Source: JBCCCJ01 sp039029315
GTDB taxonomy: Bacteria > Bacteroidota > Bacteroidia > J057
Length of the DNA: 25,956 nt
Assembly: GCA_039029315.1 (NCBI GenBank)
Contig: JBCCGK010000141.1
Location: forward strand, 1 to 25,956
Direction of reading: 5' to 3'
Part shown: positions 1 through 7,960 of the stretch, in pieces
How the letters are laid out: each line of letters opens with the position of its first letter
Position numbering within the stretch: the first letter of the stretch is position 1
Made by a program: the position numbers and the translations under genes
Notes under the pieces: model-generated
What the model was told of the DNA's origin: nothing
Databases searched by the model: none
The model's input: the letters and a program-made list of their open reading frames with translations, nothing else

Positions 1-429
1 GAGAAAAATCCTCCCATATGCTCTGGAAATCGTCTTTTTGAATGAATGAACTTCGCTGTTTTAGGGTGATGTTGATTCATTCTAAGTAAGTGGACACATG
101 TATATGTGGCAATCATCTTCCACCCTCTCGCTCTCCCGCCAGCGGGAGACATCAGCCCACAAGGCCTGGATTCAACGATTTCTCCCTTTGGGGGCTGAAG
201 GAGGAATAGAATAAGCATATGTAAATATGTCCAGCTACTTCATTGAAAAATGGCAGGTGAGGTCTTGATAAGAGATGGGGATTCCCATGTTGGCCAAAGT
301 CAAACTGAGTCGTGCCAAAATAAATTGCCCCTGGCAAATGGAAATCTGCCGAGGGGGCGAAATATATAAGAAAGAGTTGCCGAATGGATGGTAGCCTTTT
401 GCGTCTGGCACGCAGGAGCAGGCTCGAAA
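1..429. other. Intergenic stretch, no supported gene
   Basis: I see no convincing coding region here. A 61-codon reverse-strand frame (152-337) has an unremarkable composition and no recognisable motif. The only structure is a GC-rich inverted repeat at 133-148: CTCCCGC, a 2-base spacer, then GCGGGAG. There is also a loose 8-bp inverted pair at 40-47 / 75-82. Neither is followed by a T-run on either strand, so neither is called a terminator. Confidence 0.5.
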
Positions 430-1113
430 TTATAATTTCAAAATTCGCTTATGCCACTTTTGTTGCCCTCCTTTGACCAGGACGATATACAGTCCATGTG
501 GAATATGTCCCAGCTCAATCTGTACCTGTCGAGCGTTCTCCGGCAGGATATCTACCGTTTTGACAGGATGTCCCAATTGGTCAAAGATTTGAATGTGAAA
601 AGGGTGATTAGCTTGAGGGGGCAAGGATAGAGTAAGTGTCGTAGATACCGGATCGGGATATGCGATGATATCCAATCCATGCTGTACCTTGACTGCGTGT
701 GAGTAAAGAATGGTCCCATTTTGCAGAACCAACTTAAGTCGATATAAAGTAGAGGTTTTGGCAGGAATCTCAAGGTCTATATAGTCAAATGCCTCAGACG
801 GAGACACAGAGCGATTGAGGTTCATTCCACCGATGAATCTGAAATCCTTGTGATCATCTGATTTCTGAACCACCACATATGCCACCGCCAAGGATGCGTT
901 GATGCTCCAAGTAACCTGAATATGTTTCCCGATTAAACTAGCTCCCAAATCTGCAAAGACATCTGTCTTAAGCGAGTGAGCATCATGTGATTGAGGTGAG
1001 TTGTTGCTAAACAGACCCGACATGGAGAATTCTCCTGCCTGAGACACAGACAAAGGAACTACCATCAGAGAGGGTATGAGAAGCGCAACTACAAGACACA
1101 GATGTCGTTTCAT
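430..1113 (-). CDS. Small secreted protein with T9SS type A sorting domain
   Basis: A 227-residue protein. A longer frame reaches 1128 but begins with TTG; the ATG at 1113 directly precedes a typical signal peptide (MKRHL, then a hydrophobic stretch to about residue 25) and has GGAAG two bases upstream, so it is preferred. Residues ~55-145 resemble the fibronectin-III-like module that often precedes T9SS tails: VTW near the start, an SDD..DF.FIG segment, and YRLKLVLQNGT before a terminal strand. Residues ~148-227 look like a type A sorting domain: a YPDPVS motif (normally YPNP), an IFDQLGHPV strand, a GLYIVLV strand and a basic K-rich end. By family rule it would be exported by Sec, then carried across the outer membrane by T9SS and the tail removed or anchored. 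No enzymatic domain remains between signal and tail. The molecular role is unknown. Confidence 0.8.
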   Translation of the reverse strand: MKRHLCLVVALLIPSLMVVPLSVSQAGEFSMSGLFSNNSPQSHDAHSLKTDVFADLGASLIGKHIQVTWSINASLAVAYVVVQKSDDHKDFRFIGGMNLNRSVSPSEAFDYIDLEIPAKTSTLYRLKLVLQNGTILYSHAVKVQHGLDIIAYPDPVSTTLTLSLPPQANHPFHIQIFDQLGHPVKTVDILPENARQVQIELGHIPHGLYIVLVKGGQQKWHKRILKL

Positions 1114-1706
1114 AACTTCCGTAGTCAAAAAGGGTTTCCTGAATTAATTTTTAAGAGCGAATAGTTCGATAAAAAAAATGACCAAAGCACGTATGGAAAT
1201 CTGTCCGATTGTGATGGTCAGATGTTTTCATAATAATAACCAATCTTGAATAAAGACCAATATAACCCCAAATGTTGTGCTTTTCTGCGTACTAAGTTAC
1301 GATTAAAACCCTACGAACTATTCTGCATGTAATATTTGTGCGAAAAATGATCTTTTTTTGATGCTAATAATAAACCGATTAATCCCTAATTATCAAAATG
1401 CTCTTTTTAATTGCCATTTTTTGAAAAAAACACAAAAGAAAAAGTAAGTAAGAATTCTTTCTGCTTGACTAGAGAATTCGCAAAAAATCTAACAATTCTG
1501 CTTTGCTCTAACATAAGAAATGTTAACTTATCGCCCTCCTCGTCCTGCCTCTTCCCCTTTATATTTTCTGGATTTTATGTCTTTTGCTTTCCTATGGATA
1601 AATAAATATCCATGCAAGAAAAAATACAAATCCAATGGTTTTGATGTTGAAAATAATCAAATTATTTGAGAATTGACAATATCTCTTGTCTGCATTGGCA
1701 GGAAGA
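1114..1706. other. AT-rich intergenic gap, no supported gene
   Basis: This 593-base gap lies between two reverse-strand genes. It is strongly AT-rich with many A and T runs. A 64-codon forward frame (1411-1605) is low-complexity in composition and has no credible start context, so it is not called. A 13-base palindrome TCAAATTATTTGA lies at 1657-1669, about 40 bases past the end of the response-regulator gene; it is too weak to call as a terminator. Confidence 0.45.
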
Positions 1707-2735
1707 TTAGCCTTCAATCGAGACTGATTGACTCAACAATGGAACTTTTGCGATGTAGTAATTCTGATCTTGTGAAAAACTTGGCTGGGATTCGGACAGG
1801 AATTGGTAGCGTGCTTTGAGGTTCTGTAATCCGATCCCTGTAGAGACGACCATTTCCTGTTTTCTGGGTTGAAAATTGTTTTTCACCACAAAATTGGTCC
1901 CATTCTCCGTATACATCTCAATGGTCAGGGGATGATCATGGGTGATGATGTTGTGTTTAATGGCATTTTCTACCAACAATTGCAGGGTGAGGGGGGGCAG
2001 AAGCATATTGCGATCCTCCTGCGGAATCTGTACATACAGTCGGAGTTTGTTCCCAAAACGAATTTGATGGAGGAAAAAATAGCTTTTGATAAAGGCCAGC
2101 TCCTCTTCGAGGGGGACCAACACCTGATCCTTAAGATCAAGCACATAGCGGTATACTTTGGTCAACTTTCCAATAAAATCTTCGGCAAGATTGGGATCCT
2201 CATGCACCAGCGAACTGAGAACATTGAGAGAATTGAACAAGAAATGAGGATTGACCTGATTCTTCAAGGTTTCAAAGCGGGACAATATATTTTCTTTTTC
2301 CTGCTGCTCTGACTTGAGCTGAAGATCCTGGTTCTCTTCTGTCAGGCTTTGGTTCTCTTCCTGCAATCGATAGGCTTCAATCCCTTTGTCCAACACAATC
2401 TTCAGCTCTTCATGATCCCAGGGTTTGGTGATATAATAATAGATCTTGCCCTTGTTGATTGCCTGGATGATGGCATGCAGGTCGCTGTATCCAGTCAAGA
2501 CCATGCGGATTGGCTTGGGAAATTGCACCAGTACCTTTTCCAATAATTCTACACCGGTCATTTGGGGCATTCGCTGATCGGTGATGATCAGTTCGACCTT
2601 TTCCCGGCTCAACAATTCCAGGGCTTCTGCGCCGCTTTGGGCAGTAAAAACCTGATAAAACCGTCGAAACCAGGCCTTAAATGAGCGAAGATTTTGATGT
2701 TCATCATCGACATACAGAATCCGGGCTTTCTCCAT
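1707..2735 (-). CDS. Receiver domain fused to LytS-type histidine kinase
   Basis: A 342-residue cytoplasmic protein beginning MEKARILYVDDE. An upstream in-frame extension to 2861 overlaps the preceding gene and looks non-coding. Residues 1-120 are a receiver (REC) domain: acidic pair D10/D11, phospho-acceptor D53 in ITDQRMP, T81 in VLTGYSD and K104 in YITKPW. Residues ~120-158 are a Glu/Gln/Leu-rich coiled coil. Residues ~158-330 are a His_kinase (PF06580) / HATPase module: H164 in NPHFLFNSLN, N-box VENAIKHN near N257, and a glycine box TGIGLQNL at 299-306. There is no membrane segment and no DNA-binding domain, so it probably receives phosphate from another kinase and then controls its own kinase output. 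It starts 13 bases after the acetyltransferase gene, implying co-transcription. A LytTR-type response regulator partner would be expected but is not in the window. Confidence 0.88.
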   Translation of the reverse strand: MEKARILYVDDEHQNLRSFKAWFRRFYQVFTAQSGAEALELLSREKVELIITDQRMPQMTGVELLEKVLVQFPKPIRMVLTGYSDLHAIIQAINKGKIYYYITKPWDHEELKIVLDKGIEAYRLQEENQSLTEENQDLQLKSEQQEKENILSRFETLKNQVNPHFLFNSLNVLSSLVHEDPNLAEDFIGKLTKVYRYVLDLKDQVLVPLEEELAFIKSYFFLHQIRFGNKLRLYVQIPQEDRNMLLPPLTLQLLVENAIKHNIITHDHPLTIEMYTENGTNFVVKNNFQPRKQEMVVSTGIGLQNLKARYQFLSESQPSFSQDQNYYIAKVPLLSQSVSIEG

Positions 2736-2748
2736 AATCAAGCAATTT

Positions 2749-3924
2749 CTAAAAAGCTTCGTGAATATACGGCAGTTGTCGAGAAAAAATCTGACGCATA
2801 TGCATTTGAGTCTCTGCTGATGGCTTACCCCAGCCTCTGAAGGTGAAGTCTCCTGGATCATGTGTTCCGTACACCAGGGCAGACAAGGCTTGTATTGTCA
2901 ATTGACAGTCCGCCTGCTTCCCCTGTCGGACATCAAGATAGCCATCTGATCCTTCAAAGGTCCAAATTCCTTCTTGCCAGGGGCAGATCGGGTCTATGAT
3001 TTGAGCAGAAAACACTCCCTCTCCCACGGCAATCCCCTTCAGACCCTGCAGATCAACAATTCGTCCCATAGGAGGAGTAGCAGCAGAAAGTTTGGGAGAT
3101 AGGTCGGTCCAAAAGGTCTCTGCTCTGGCATAGGAAGGAAGATTCAGCTTAATATCTCTTACTTGTCCTTCATGTCTGGCCAACCAATTCAGCAACAGAT
3201 ATTTTGCCAAGCTATTCTGATAATACAATCGCTCTACCAGAAGGGACTCTTCATAACCTTCTACCTTATATAGCATAACACCGATGATTTTCCCCTGATC
3301 TCGCGCAATGGCCACCCAAAATTGCTTTTTCTCCGCAACACGGACATCCCAACCTCCCAAGCCATTCCAGGCAAATCCATGAACATCTTGGGCATGCTGC
3401 TTCAAAAACGCCCTGTATTCCTCATACTTTTCCAGCATGGGATGGCGATTTACAGTTCCGGGCAGATCAACCTTCAGAAGAGAACTCAGGCTACTTACAG
3501 GAAAAATCAGTTGTTGATGAAGAGGAAAGCTTGTATAGCCCATCCGTTGATAAAATGACTCCCGGAAAGGATACAGCGCGGATAGAACCGATCCCTGTTC
3601 TTTGCCTACTTTCAGAAGATGTGCAAGCGTCTGGCGAACCAATCCTTGCCTTCGGGCCTTGGGATCACTTACGACAGCTGCGATTCCACTCATCGGCAAA
3701 AAGGTTCCACGAATATTCTGTTCCATTGGAATATCAAGGGCAAAAGTCAGCGCTTCCCCCGCATCCATATAGGCAAATCCCCTATACTTCTGATAATACT
3801 CCCTTCTATCAGCGATATCATTTTCCTCAGAATAGTACGGAGGAGAAGCATAGAAAGAGTATGCGCGCAGTGCGTAGGATACTGACTGGATCTCCTCTCC
3901 AAAAAGTTGTTGAACCTGAGCCAT
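2749..3924 (-). CDS. Eis-family GNAT N-acetyltransferase
   Basis: A 391-residue protein, close to the ~400 residues usual for Eis-family acetyltransferases. Residues ~1-140 form the first GNAT fold. The acetyl-CoA loop is visible around residues 84-100 (VVSDPKARRQGLVRQTL), followed by YPFRESFYQRMGY at 118-130, which matches the Eis region carrying the general-acid tyrosine. A second GNAT-like region follows (~145-285), and residues ~290-391 look like the SCP2-type C-terminal domain. The chain ends in phenylalanine (HEAF). In mycobacterial Eis the terminal Phe carboxylate acts as a base, so this end may be functionally conserved. Family members acetylate amines on aminoglycosides, peptides or proteins; the substrate here is unknown. 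It is the first gene of a probable two-gene unit with the downstream receiver-kinase. Confidence 0.88.
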   Translation of the reverse strand: MAQVQQLFGEEIQSVSYALRAYSFYASPPYYSEENDIADRREYYQKYRGFAYMDAGEALTFALDIPMEQNIRGTFLPMSGIAAVVSDPKARRQGLVRQTLAHLLKVGKEQGSVLSALYPFRESFYQRMGYTSFPLHQQLIFPVSSLSSLLKVDLPGTVNRHPMLEKYEEYRAFLKQHAQDVHGFAWNGLGGWDVRVAEKKQFWVAIARDQGKIIGVMLYKVEGYEESLLVERLYYQNSLAKYLLLNWLARHEGQVRDIKLNLPSYARAETFWTDLSPKLSAATPPMGRIVDLQGLKGIAVGEGVFSAQIIDPICPWQEGIWTFEGSDGYLDVRQGKQADCQLTIQALSALVYGTHDPGDFTFRGWGKPSAETQMHMRQIFSRQLPYIHEAF

Positions 3925-3942
3925 GAAGTGAGGGGGAAATTA

Positions 3943-3998
3943 AATTGTGTAAAAATAAGTGATTATACGATTTGGGCCTTAGATGTAATTGTGTAAAA
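3943..3998. repeat. Two 12-bp direct repeats in a divergent promoter region
   Basis: The 12-mer AATTGTGTAAAA occurs at 3943-3954 and again at 3987-3998, a start-to-start distance of 44 bases. The region separates the reverse-strand acetyltransferase gene from the forward NTF2-like gene. The position suggests operator sites, but no regulator is known and the sequence is AT-rich, so chance cannot be excluded. Confidence 0.4.
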
Positions 3999-4131
3999 TT
4001 GGATTTGTGTTTGACTATGAAGATTGTTCTCCCCAAATTCACACGGGTTTGTACGCATGCGCATGGTTTCGTTCTCCAATTGCGTATATTGGAGGACTCA
4101 CAAATTCTTTACCATCCAATGTTCTCAAATT

Positions 4132-4962
4132 ATGAAATTCTTTCGCAAGTATTTTTTTTATCTCATTGCTGTTTCCTTCCTTACACTTCCTCTTACAAGT
4201 GCTGCTCAAGACCAAGAGGCTATTGAAAAGGAGTTGACCGAATTCCTGAAAGCGTTTGGAAAGGATTACGTCAATGTTCCTACCACCAAAAATACAGAAT
4301 CTGTTCTTAAGTATTTTGCCAGAGATGCAAAATCCAATCTGTTCATATTTGGAATTTCTGGTCGTGCCAGAGTCCAAAACTCTGATAGAGATGGTTTTGA
4401 GGCCTTTTTGAAAACCATCATTCGCTCATCTGGAATCCAACTTGGGTATGATATCGGTGATATTCATTTTACCAATACCTCAGAAGAAATTGCAACCCTG
4501 GCTTATGCAGTCAATTATGAAATCAAAGAGGATGATGGCATCTGGGTAAAAGGCAACGAAACAGTAACCATGGCCCTGGAGAAAAGAAAAGAAGGATGGA
4601 AAATCGTTCACTATACCATTTTGCAAATAGAAGATGAAAAACTCAAGGGCTCTTGTCTGTGTGAATTGTTCACCGCTGAAGGCCCGGAAGCAGAGGTTGT
4701 TACCAAAACGACTATCCCATCAGGTCAAAGCTATTCCACAAAGTTTGACAATTTCGAATTTCGCAAAAGCGGGGAAGATCAGGTAGTCCGTGTGGGGGAG
4801 CAAACCTTCAAACGCATGAAAAGTGGTGAAGTTCTACATCTGGGAGAAGAAGAAGAAACCTCTTTGGGAGTCAGTTCCAGTAAACGAGAGACTGTTCTGA
4901 CCATTCTTAGAGATCATCTATATAAAGATAGCTGTGCAAGCCTGAGAACCAAAGGAGGCTGA
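4132..4962 (+). CDS. Secreted NTF2/SnoaL-like protein with unknown C-terminal domain
   Basis: A 276-residue protein. The frame extends upstream to 4024, but the ATG at 4132 immediately precedes a good signal peptide (MKFFRKYFFY, a hydrophobic core to about residue 20, then SAAQ), so that start is chosen. Residues ~28-168 have the shape of an NTF2-like or SnoaL-like fold: an initial helix (ELTEFLKAFGKDY), the strand-helix pattern VLKYFARDA and AFLKTIIRS, and a final GWKIVHYTIL strand typical of these cone-shaped barrels. Such folds bind small molecules or mediate dimerisation; no catalytic Asp/His pair is obvious. Residues ~175-276 contain CLCELF and a charged region I cannot assign. Its stop lies one base from the stop of the convergent AMP-ligase-like gene, leaving no room for a terminator between them. 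Confidence 0.72.
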   Translation: MKFFRKYFFYLIAVSFLTLPLTSAAQDQEAIEKELTEFLKAFGKDYVNVPTTKNTESVLKYFARDAKSNLFIFGISGRARVQNSDRDGFEAFLKTIIRSSGIQLGYDIGDIHFTNTSEEIATLAYAVNYEIKEDDGIWVKGNETVTMALEKRKEGWKIVHYTILQIEDEKLKGSCLCELFTAEGPEAEVVTKTTIPSGQSYSTKFDNFEFRKSGEDQVVRVGEQTFKRMKSGEVLHLGEEEETSLGVSSSKRETVLTILRDHLYKDSCASLRTKGG

Positions 4963-4963
4963 T

Positions 4964-6577
4964 TCATCCAGAATTCTCCTGTTCATATAATACGGATCGG
5001 TTCATTGCCCCATTGGATGTTCGAGGAAGCACATCCACAATCCGAATTCCTTTTGGGACCATCTGGTCTTCAGGCAGATGCTCCTTTACAAACTCATAAA
5101 CCTCTTTCGGCCCGGTCTGATCTCCGGGCCGAAGTTGTATAAATGCAATGGGGATATGCTGTTGGTCAGGTCCTTCTTTCCTCACAACGATAGCAGCATA
5201 TACTGTAGGATGGGTATTGAGGACCGATTCGACATCCAGAGCCGAAAAAGTACCCTCATAAAACATCAAATCTTCCCCTCCAAGGTCTTGCCATTGGTCC
5301 CCGGTCAAGAACCTTAGCCCAATAGTATCCTCCCCCTGTCCAGCCTGGAAGAATTCCCCATTCAGTGGAAGCCGAAATGATCCATCTGCCGGTAGGACAG
5401 GATCCACCTGCATATAAGGAAGCAAAGGAGGAACTATCCTCCCTGCCAATGATTCCAAAGAATCAAGATGAGAAAGGCCGCATACCTGCCCCCGATCACT
5501 CCTGAGCATCTGCCAGTAAGAGCGGCTTTGATCGGCAGTCAACACTGAAGTGGGTATCCATCCATGATCAATGATCCATTCTTTCGGGAGACGATCATCG
5601 TCCAATTCTCCCACATACAGAAGGGAGCCAGCACCAATTCTCATTCTGTCAATTGAATAATAGGCACACATGTCTCCCAATTTTTCCATCGTCTCCTCAC
5701 TGTGAAATCCTTGTAGGCCCGGAATCAGGATCGGACTTCCATCGATCATTGGAAGCAAGCCATCAATCAGACAGGCTGCGAGGCTTGTACTGGATTCTCC
5801 CCATAGCGTTTTTCCTTTGGAGGAGGGAAGGACTTGCTGGATTCCCCAGCACATTGCGCATATTTGTCGATGTGTATACTTCAACAGTTGCCCTCGTCCC
5901 TCAACATACACAGCCACCTGATCTGTAGTCGGCAAAGGAAAATCTTCAGGCAAGTCCCCAGAGAACTTGCTCCGAGTGATATTGAAGTCTCCAATTTTTT
6001 GAGTGGGAATGGGTTCTGCCTTGCCTCTGCTCCGGAGAATTCGTCTTGCTTGCCACCGCTTGACGCGTCCCAGGTACGCATTGAGATCCACCTGGAGAAT
6101 GGTTTTTAGCGAAGGAAGGACTTCCCGAACTTCTTCCATTTTTTCCCACAGCTCATAGCCCGGATAAGGCCCAAGTGTGACCAATACTTTTGGGGCTGTA
6201 CGCTTCAGGAGGGTCGTCATATGATCCGTCGTGCTCGCAGGGTCCAGGATAATTACCTGAGCAGTCAACATGCTTCCCCAGATTGCCATCAGAAACTCCG
6301 GTACCTGAGGGAGAATCACCGCGATTGTATCTTCGGCATGCACACCCAACCCCTGAAGCAATTGAGCGGTTTGGTTGATCCCGGTGAGAAGATCCCCATA
6401 GGTGAGCGTATGCGGTTTTCGAAAATCCCTGGCTCGCAAAAAGAATTCTACTGCTTGCTTATCCCTTCTTTCCAGGAGCTGTTCTTGAAGCCACGAATAA
6501 GGGGAGGCAGGCCACGGCCGATCTGAATAGGGCAAAGATTCTAATTGCTGCTTATACGCTGAAGTATATGGTGTCAT
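4964..6577 (-). CDS. AMP-dependent synthetase-like protein lacking catalytic motifs
   Basis: A 537-residue protein of normal length for an acyl-CoA synthetase/AMP ligase and recognisably of that fold. The early core VILPQVPEFLMAIWGS (residues 87-102) and the DPAST turn fit the family. TGD of core A7 is kept at 425-427, and the C-terminal lobe ends PRTSNGAMNR (518-527). Key catalytic elements are missing. The A3 phosphate-binding loop, normally a Ser/Thr/Gly-rich TSGTTGxPK, is replaced near residues 222-232 by YVEGRGQLLK. The A8 hinge arginine is not seen. The A10 lysine (PKTxxGK) is alanine at 524. By family knowledge such a protein should not adenylate normally, so a binding, scaffolding or regulatory role is inferred. 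The frame is intact over 1.6 kb, arguing against simple decay. It could alternatively be a diverged member of an unusual ligase branch. Confidence 0.78.
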   Translation of the reverse strand: MTPYTSAYKQQLESLPYSDRPWPASPYSWLQEQLLERRDKQAVEFFLRARDFRKPHTLTYGDLLTGINQTAQLLQGLGVHAEDTIAVILPQVPEFLMAIWGSMLTAQVIILDPASTTDHMTTLLKRTAPKVLVTLGPYPGYELWEKMEEVREVLPSLKTILQVDLNAYLGRVKRWQARRILRSRGKAEPIPTQKIGDFNITRSKFSGDLPEDFPLPTTDQVAVYVEGRGQLLKYTHRQICAMCWGIQQVLPSSKGKTLWGESSTSLAACLIDGLLPMIDGSPILIPGLQGFHSEETMEKLGDMCAYYSIDRMRIGAGSLLYVGELDDDRLPKEWIIDHGWIPTSVLTADQSRSYWQMLRSDRGQVCGLSHLDSLESLAGRIVPPLLPYMQVDPVLPADGSFRLPLNGEFFQAGQGEDTIGLRFLTGDQWQDLGGEDLMFYEGTFSALDVESVLNTHPTVYAAIVVRKEGPDQQHIPIAFIQLRPGDQTGPKEVYEFVKEHLPEDQMVPKGIRIVDVLPRTSNGAMNRSVLYEQENSG

Positions 6578-6777
6578 AATATGGTCTCGGCAGGAATCTC
6601 AATGAATTTGTCAGAAAAATAAGCATGATTTTGGACTTCTTGATTGAGAATGTGACCCCGAGCCACTTTTGTGATCTAAATCAATGAATTCAAAAATAAC
6701 AGAGGATACGGGATCTTTTCGCCCTCCTGAATATTTGCTAACTTCAACTTTTCACCACTAAATACTCTTGTACTTCA

Positions 6778-7596
6778 ATGGACTTGACAAGCTCACTAAC
6801 AAAATACACAGACATGGCCGTAGAATATGCGCCCAAAATTATTGGAGCACTTCTGGTCATACTTATAGGCTTTTGGATTGCGAACAAGATTGCAAGCCTT
6901 GTCGTCAAAAGCATGGAACAAAGAGATTCTGACCCTGGACTGATCTCTTTTTTGAAAGATTTGACAAAAATCCTGATCAAAGCCCTGGTCATCATCAGCG
7001 CTGCTAGCATGGTCGGAATTGAGACGACCTCCTTTGTTGCCATTTTGGGTGCTGCTGGTTTGGCAGTCGGCTTGGCCTTGCAAGGAAGTCTGGCCAACTT
7101 TGCCGGAGGGGTCCTGATTCTTATTTTCAAACCTTTTCGGATTGGAGATTTGATTGAAGGTCAAGGATATACCGGACATGTAGAAGCAATCAATGTCTTC
7201 GTTACCACGCTCAAAACCCCAGACAACAAGACCGTCATTATCCCCAATGGCCCCCTATCCAACGGGAGCATCACCAATTTCACCACCCTTGGACAACTCA
7301 GAGTGGATTTGGTCGTAGGAATTAGTTATGATGCTGATATTCAGAAGGCTCGCAACGTGATCCTTGAGGTAATGAAAAACGATTCACAGGTCCTGGATGA
7401 TCCTGCTCCAAGTGTCAATGTCCTGGAACTGGCTGATAGCTCTGTGAATTTGGCAGTGAGACCCTATTGTACAGTTGACGATTATTGGGATGTCTACTTC
7501 GGGATACAAGAGAAAGTAAAAGTTGCATTAGATGCTGCCAATATTGAGATTCCGTATCCACATCAGGTAGTTCAGCACCTCAATTCTCCATCGTGA
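6778..7596 (+). CDS. mscS: MscS-family small-conductance mechanosensitive channel
   Basis: A 272-residue inner-membrane protein, close to the ~286 residues of classical MscS. Three membrane segments are visible at about residues 18-42, 62-84 and 86-116. The third is the pore helix with the Gly/Ala pattern GAAGLAVGLALQGSLANFAGG that packs the channel lumen. It is followed by the diagnostic FKPFRIGDLIE and the beta-domain sequence TVIIPNGPLSN. The C-terminal cytoplasmic vestibule runs to about residue 265. The family opens under membrane tension to release solutes on hypo-osmotic shock. It is transcribed alone, with a 450-base gap behind it that holds a palindromic element. A weak -7-like box (TACTCTTG, 6763-6770, one mismatch to the Bacteroidota consensus) sits just before the start. 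Confidence 0.95.
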   Translation: MDLTSSLTKYTDMAVEYAPKIIGALLVILIGFWIANKIASLVVKSMEQRDSDPGLISFLKDLTKILIKALVIISAASMVGIETTSFVAILGAAGLAVGLALQGSLANFAGGVLILIFKPFRIGDLIEGQGYTGHVEAINVFVTTLKTPDNKTVIIPNGPLSNGSITNFTTLGQLRVDLVVGISYDADIQKARNVILEVMKNDSQVLDDPAPSVNVLELADSSVNLAVRPYCTVDDYWDVYFGIQEKVKVALDAANIEIPYPHQVVQHLNSPS

Positions 7597-7687
7597 TATG
7601 ACCATTCGGATGCTTTGGTATCCAAGTTAAGATAAACCTATTCACCTTTGGTTTTGCCTGTCCTCGCAAGGGGGCGGGCTTTCTTTC

Positions 7688-7856
7688 TTAGAGACTGTTT
7701 AGGAATCTGTGCTGAGAATTTTTTTATCGTGTATTTTTCTCTCAGGCAAGGCTCTTTTTTGTGCTCATAGTGGGGCTATGAGAACAAAAAAAGCCGCAGA
7801 ATGAGGAAAAAAGACGCATACAAAAAATAAGTGACAGATGTTCAAACGGTCTCTTA
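7688..7856. mobile_element. MITE-like long palindrome with TTA direct repeats
   Basis: The ends are GAGACTGTTT (7691-7700) and its near-complement AAACGGTCTC (7844-7853). The whole 163-bp interval between them folds on itself: left arm 7691-7770 pairs with right arm 7776-7853 at roughly 70 percent of positions by eye, with a 5-base loop TGGGG. The innermost part is best conserved (CTCATAG / CTATGAG next to a T-run / A-run). TTA occurs immediately outside both ends (7688-7690 and 7854-7856), as expected of a 3-bp target duplication. It has no coding capacity. GAG-type ends with TNA duplications are reported for part of the IS5 superfamily, so a non-autonomous derivative is a plausible inference. 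An alternative is a long transcribed hairpin acting as a terminator for the upstream channel gene. Confidence 0.65.
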
Positions 7857-7960
7857 ATCTATCAGACCTATAATTGGAGAACAGACAGGGAATAACCATT
7901 GAACCTTTTGAGAAGTCAGGGGTACCTATCCTTGCATGAGGGAACGCCTCTCATACCAAA

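Noticed and set aside
133..148. GC-rich inverted repeat as a terminator
   Set aside because: The loop is only 2 bases, no T-run follows and there is no adjacent gene end in the window.
152..337. 61-codon reverse-strand open frame
   Set aside because: No recognisable motif, poor start context and ordinary non-coding composition.
1114..1128. Upstream TTG start for the small T9SS protein
   Set aside because: The ATG at 1113 has GGAAG just upstream and begins a normal signal peptide.
1411..1605. 64-codon forward open frame in the AT-rich gap
   Set aside because: Composition follows the AT-rich background and no homology pattern or ribosome site is seen.
2736..2861. N-terminal extension of the receiver-kinase frame
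   Set aside because: It overlaps the acetyltransferase gene and precedes the normal receiver start MEKARILYVDD, so the internal ATG is used.
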